From: Rozella allomycis CSF55
Lineage: Eukaryota; Rozellomycota
Assembly (NCBI GenBank): GCA_000442015.1
Contig: KE561117.1
Span: 62,001-126,000, forward strand
Length of the DNA stretch: 64,000 bases
Direction of reading: 5' to 3'
The translations under genes were made by a program, and so were the position numbers. Under the pieces are notes generated by a model. The model saw only the letters and a list, made by a program, of their open reading frames with translations, was not told the DNA's origin and ran no database searches. Shown one piece after another: positions 60,297-64,000 of the stretch. Each line of letters opens with the position of its first letter. Position 1 is the stretch's first letter.

Positions 60297-61539
60297 ACCG
60301 ATTCATCGACAGCAACGGAAAATTAATAAAATCTCGCAGCGCAATATTCGAAGAACAATCAAGCAAAAAAGAATCAAGTTGCATTTTGACAGAGGAGCTG
60401 GAAGATGAGGCTGATGAAAAGGAAAGTCAAAATCAAGCTTCAAGTTCAAGCCACCCGAAACAACCAGAGACACCACAGAAAAACACCACCACAAAGAGAC
60501 TTACTGAAGAACCATCACCGTCCGCAATCGGATTACGACAACAAAAGAAAATTGATTATAGTGAAGATCCATCAGACGCTGAAGATGACGCACGATCTGA
60601 AGCCGATGACGAGTACGTACCCATGGACCGTTCATTAGTGGCTTTGTCCCGAATTGCTGATCCAGACACGCTGACGTACAAGGAAACGAGAGAAAGAGAG
60701 AAACCGGAGACGAAGTGGATAAATGGGACGCATCAATCAAGGTGGAACTAAATAATTTGCAGAAGATGGGAACTTTTAGTTGGGTAAAACTTCCAGAAAA
60801 CAAGAAAGGCATCAAATCAAAATTGGTCTTTAGAAGAGAACGTGATCAGCATAATAACACAGTAAAGTACAAACGCAGATTAGTCGGAAAAGGATTTAGT
60901 CAAAATTACTGACTCGACTATACAGACACATATGCCCCCGTCCTAAAGATTGGAACACTGAGAGAACTATTGGCAATTGCATCCAAGAGAAACATGAAAC
61001 TGCAACAAATCGATTTTGAAGCGGCATACTTAAATTCAAAGCTGGAAGACAAGATATATTTATTACCTCCGGAAGAGGTGGAAATTGATAAAGAACATTT
61101 GTCAGGAGAAGGATGGGCGATGAAGCTACACAAAAGATTGTACGGACTGAAACAATCAGGTAGAAGATGGTATTTAACATTGGCAGAATATTTGGTCGAA
61201 TTGGGATTTAGTAGATTGGAATCTGACTGGGCAGTATTCAAAAAACGATAAATGGACGATTGCAATGATAGGAATTTATGTCGATGACCTTTTAATATTT
61301 GCGGAGGAAGAAAGCGAGATTGCAAGCACTATAGCGGAGCTCGAAAATAGATTTAAAATAACAAAGACAGAAGGAGGAGTTGGGTAATTCTTGGGAATTC
61401 ATATTCAGAAGACAGGATACAGCTTCCAATTATCTCAGGAAAGATTAATATATAATATTGTGAACAAATGAAAGAACTAAAGATTATTAATTACAAGCAC
61501 CCCAATGGAAGAAAACAAGAAATTAATAAAGGAAGAGAA
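60297..61539 (+). pseudogene. Copia reverse transcriptase, copy A
   Basis: An acidic Ser/Pro-rich linker is followed by RT motifs: WDASIKVELNNLQKMGTFSW, KSKLVFRRERDQHN, RLVGKGFSQ, DTYAPV and YVDDLLIF (the active site, near 61280). A TGA stop interrupts the region near 60909, and a shift occurs before the YVDD box. At 61540 an N interrupts the sequence, and copy B begins with the same acidic linker. Confidence 0.8.
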
Positions 61540-61540
61540 N

Positions 61541-62795
61541 ACAATCGGATTAAGACAACGAAAGAAAATTGATTATAGTGAAGATCCATCAGACGCTGAA
61601 GATGACGCACGATCTGAAGCCGATGACGAGTACGTACCCATGGACCTTTCATTAGTGGCTTTGTCCCGAATTGCAGATCCAGACACGCTGACGTACAATG
61701 GAAACGAGAGAAACCGGAGACGAAGTGGATAAATGGGACGCATCAATCGAAGTGGAACTAAATATTTTGCAGAAGATGGGAACTTTTAGTTGGGTAAAAC
61801 TTCCAGAAAACAAGAAAGGCATCAAATCAAAATTGGTCTTTAGAAGAAAACGTGATCAGCATAATAACCCAGTAAAGTACAAATGCAGATTAGTCGGAAA
61901 AGGATTTAGTCAAAAATACAGACTCGATTATACGGACACATATGCCCCCGTCCTAAAGATTGGAACACTGAGAGCACTATTGGCAATTGCATCCAAGAGA
62001 AAAATGAAACTGCAACAAATCGATTTTGAAGCGGCATACTTAAATTCAAAGTTGGAAGAAAGGATATATTTATTGAACATTTGTCAGGAGAAGGATGGGC
62101 GATGAAGCTACACAAAGGATTGTACGGACTAAAACAATCCGAAAGAAGATGGTATTTAACATTGGCAGAATATAGATTGTACGGACTGAAACAATCAGGT
62201 AGAAGATGGTATTTAACATTGGCAGAATATTTGGTCGAATTGGGATTTAGTAGATTGGAATCTGACTGGGCAGTATTCAAGAAAACGATAAATGGAAGAT
62301 TGCAGATGATAGGAATTTATGTCGATGACCTTTTAATATTTGCGGAGGAAGAAAGTGAGATTGCAAGCACTATAGCGGAGCTCGAAAATAAATTTAAAAT
62401 AACAAAGACAGAAGGAGGAGTTGTGTTATTCTTGGGAATTCATATTCATAAGACAGGATACAGCTTCAAATTATCTCAGGAAAGATTAATAGATAATATT
62501 GTGAACAAATTAAAGAACGAAAGATTATTTATTACAAGCACCCCAATGGAAGAAAACAAGAAATTAATAAAGGAAGAGAAACAGTCAGAAGAAGATAAGA
62601 AATTTCCTTATAGAGAGATTTTGGGATCCTTATTATACTTAAGTAATGGCACGAGACCGGACATAAGTTTTGCAGTTGGCTTATTAGCAAGATTCTCTTC
62701 ATGCTACACAAAAATTCATTGGGAATCATTATTAACTTAGCGAGATTCTCTTCATGCTACACAAAAATTCACTGGGAATCATTATTACGAATCGT
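61541..62795 (+). pseudogene. Copia reverse transcriptase, copy B
   Basis: Closely similar to copy A from the acidic linker (about 60527) onward, but lacking its TGA stop (Arg instead). It lacks about 28 bases after YLL, and contains an in-frame 57-base tandem duplication around 62110-62230 (two consecutive GLKQS-RRWYLTLAEY units). The YVDD box is near 62320. Downstream, about 50 bases around 62690-62795 are also repeated with a stop between. It is likely a different genomic copy from A. Confidence 0.8.
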
Positions 62796-62855
62796 CAGAT
62801 ATGTTTATTCAACTAAGAAACAAAGATTATATATAAGCAATGAAAACCAAAAGGA

Positions 62856-63134
62856 ATTAAGGAATTAGAAATAGTGGCATACTCAGATTCAGATTGGGCA
62901 GGAGATTCAAATGATAGAAAAACTACAAGCGGTTACTTTATGGGCAAGGCACTAGTTTATTGGAGACGTAAGAAACAAGCTTTTCACGCAATGAGTAGTA
63001 CCGCGGCTGAATACATTACACTATCAGAACGCGCACAAGAGGTTATTTGTCCAAAATCGTTACTAGCATGACTGCAATCAAGGAAAAGATATTTTGTGAT
63101 AATACAGGAGCAATAAATTTGAGCAGATCACTCG
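62856..63134 (+). pseudogene. Copia RNase H fragment, first copy
   Basis: The translation shows the RNase H start AYSDSDWAGDSNDRKTTSGY and SSTAAEYITLSE, then a break near 63070. It ends at an N (63135). Nearly the same sequence returns at 63249, so the two are redundant contig ends or diverged copies. Confidence 0.78.
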
Positions 63135-63135
63135 N

Positions 63136-63246
63136 TTGACGAGTCAGTGCATCAAATTTTGATTAAGTTCTATAACATCTTCACATATTATCAACGCCTC
63201 CAGCTTTTGGAAGGGGGTGATGTCATACTTTACCTCTTAGGGGGTC
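63136..63246. mobile_element. Short foreign segment between two Ns
   Basis: These 111 bases interrupt the RNase H region. Near 63200 a polypurine-like run (ggaagggggtgatgtcat) resembles the end of an element internal part followed by an LTR start. It may be the 3' end of another LTR element placed here by the assembler. No coding frame is visible. Confidence 0.45.
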
Positions 63247-63247
63247 N

Positions 63248-63652
63248 TTTTATTGGAGAAGTAAGAAACAAGCTTGTCACGCAATGAGTAGTACCGCGGC
63301 TGAATACATTTCACTATCAGAATGCGCACAAGAGGTTATTTGGCAAAAATCGTTACTAGAAGAGTTAAGCATGACTGAAATCAAGGCAAAGATATTTTGT
63401 GATACTACAGGAGCAATAAATTTGAGCAGATCACTCGTGAGTAACAATAAAACGAAGCGTATTGATTTACGCTTTCATTTCTTAAGAGAATCAGTTGAAG
63501 AAAAGAAATTCATCTTGCAGTACATTTCTACAAACGAAAACTTAGCAGATCTACTTACAAAGAGCTTGGGACGAATGAAGTTTACAAAATTGATGCAGGA
63601 TATTCTGGCGAAGGGGGATGTTACGGAAATAGGAACATTACGCCAGAAATAG
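63248..63652 (+). pseudogene. Copia RNase H 3' end, second copy
   Basis: This copy carries SSTAAEYISLSECAQEVIWQ, IFCDTTGAINLSRS, KRIDLRFHFLRESVEEKKF and the usual end TNENLADLLTKSLGRMKFTK. It is intact to its stop at 63652. The polypurine tract (aagggggatg) overlaps the last codons. Confidence 0.82.
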
Positions 63653-64000
63653 ATGAAACACACTAAATAAATTCTCAGACGGGGAGGTCCCCGTGTCACA
63701 TCTTTAAAAACATCAATCTTGTCTGCACAAAATACAGCTATCACGTTCAAAAATCTCATGTTTGTATTAGCTTAAAGAATCGACTTGATATTTCTAAAGG
63801 TATTTTCACAGGAAAGTAAATGCCGACCCATTTAACCAGATTTTTTTATATTTAAAATAATTTATTTAAAAATTTACATAACGTTTCTTGAAAAGATTTA
63901 GAAAAATGATTTTAGCTTCCTCCAAGCCGAAATCCATATAACTGTATTACTTCAAACAATACATCTATCACTTTCAGAAATGTGATTTCAAGTCATTAAT
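63619..64000 (+). repeat. Probable 3' LTR and flank of copia element
   Basis: After the purine run aaggggga a TGTTACGG string begins, in the position and form of a copia LTR start. No matching 5' LTR is present, so the right border cannot be set; the element may end anywhere up to the window edge. A perfect 7-bp inverted repeat around 63678-63693 (ACGGGGA, GG, TCCCCGT) lies in it and could be part of an LTR hairpin. No gene is visible from 63653 to 64000. Confidence 0.5.

Larger units (their letters stand above)
58556..63652 (+). mobile_element. Degenerate, mis-assembled Ty1/copia retrotransposon
   Basis: Gag, protease, integrase, reverse transcriptase and RNase H follow in the copia order (integrase before RT). 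Many frames are broken by stops and shifts. Four single Ns (60030, 60296, 61540, 63135) plus one at 63247 join contigs, and the RT and RNase H parts occur twice. The 5' LTR is absent. The region is therefore a mosaic of several copies, not one element. Base and codon use (GC-richer, CGA and ACA frequent) differ from the neighbouring genes. Confidence 0.9.

Overview
This is a gene-dense, AT-rich nuclear contig from a eukaryote, most probably a flagellated, early-diverging fungus of the Cryptomycota/chytrid grade. A parasite such as Rozella would fit, but that name is a guess. Fungal affinity comes from an STB6-like protein, an areA GATA-like (LENLSWRLW) protein, a UPF0658 Golgi membrane protein, a Bfa1/Byr4-like protein and a KIN1-type kinase. 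A motile cilium is implied by DNAAF6 (PIH1D3) and SSNA1. Lysine metabolism has the fused LKR/SDH enzyme rather than the separate enzymes of higher fungi.

Most genes carry several introns of about 24-36 nt (usually 26-29). I placed about 160 introns by hand. Nearly every multi-exon model closes in frame with an intact family signature, so the many short open frames visible in the raw sequence are exons or antisense shadows. Intergenic spaces are tiny. Divergent neighbours may have only 25-50 bp between start codons, and convergent neighbours about 25 bp between stops.

Layout. 1-5.9 kb: cytosolic ENGase, CDK1, an Stm1/HABP4-like small protein, a CDK5/PHO85-type kinase and an orphan. 5.9-9.8 kb: ELL-like elongation factor, GPN2, UBE2C, LMW-PTP. 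9.8-16 kb: NUP98-NUP96 precursor and UPF0658 protein. 16-22.7 kb: RanBPM/Gid1, GEP4, bifunctional LKR/SDH, areA-GATA-like protein. 22.9-28.7 kb: SLC44 choline transporter-like protein, cytochrome c peroxidase, membrane-anchored PAN-galactose/glyoxal oxidase. 28.8-36.4 kb: RasGEF 1, Rab GGTase alpha, an orphan, STB6-like protein, a secreted ankyrin protein. 36.5-46.8 kb: AbrB-like/HMG-box protein, Byr4-like protein, ALG8, NT-C2 protein, KIN1-like kinase, small membrane protein, DNAAF6, UEV1. 47-57.7 kb: RasGEF 2 (inverted paralogue of RasGEF 1), cytochrome b5 reductase, RRM/R3H protein, SSNA1, ETF-alpha, THOC3, TLG2/STX16, BOP1.

57.8-64 kb: a myosin-I tail-homology protein is cut by a 174-N gap. 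Beyond the gap lies a scrambled Ty1/copia retrotransposon assembled from several contigs, including an inserted Ty3/gypsy-like integrase fragment and two reverse-transcriptase copies. Single Ns across the window mark contig joins at which the flanking sequence is repeated. Two of them (in LMW-PTP and NUP98) create artificial frameshifts that vanish when the redundant copy is discounted.
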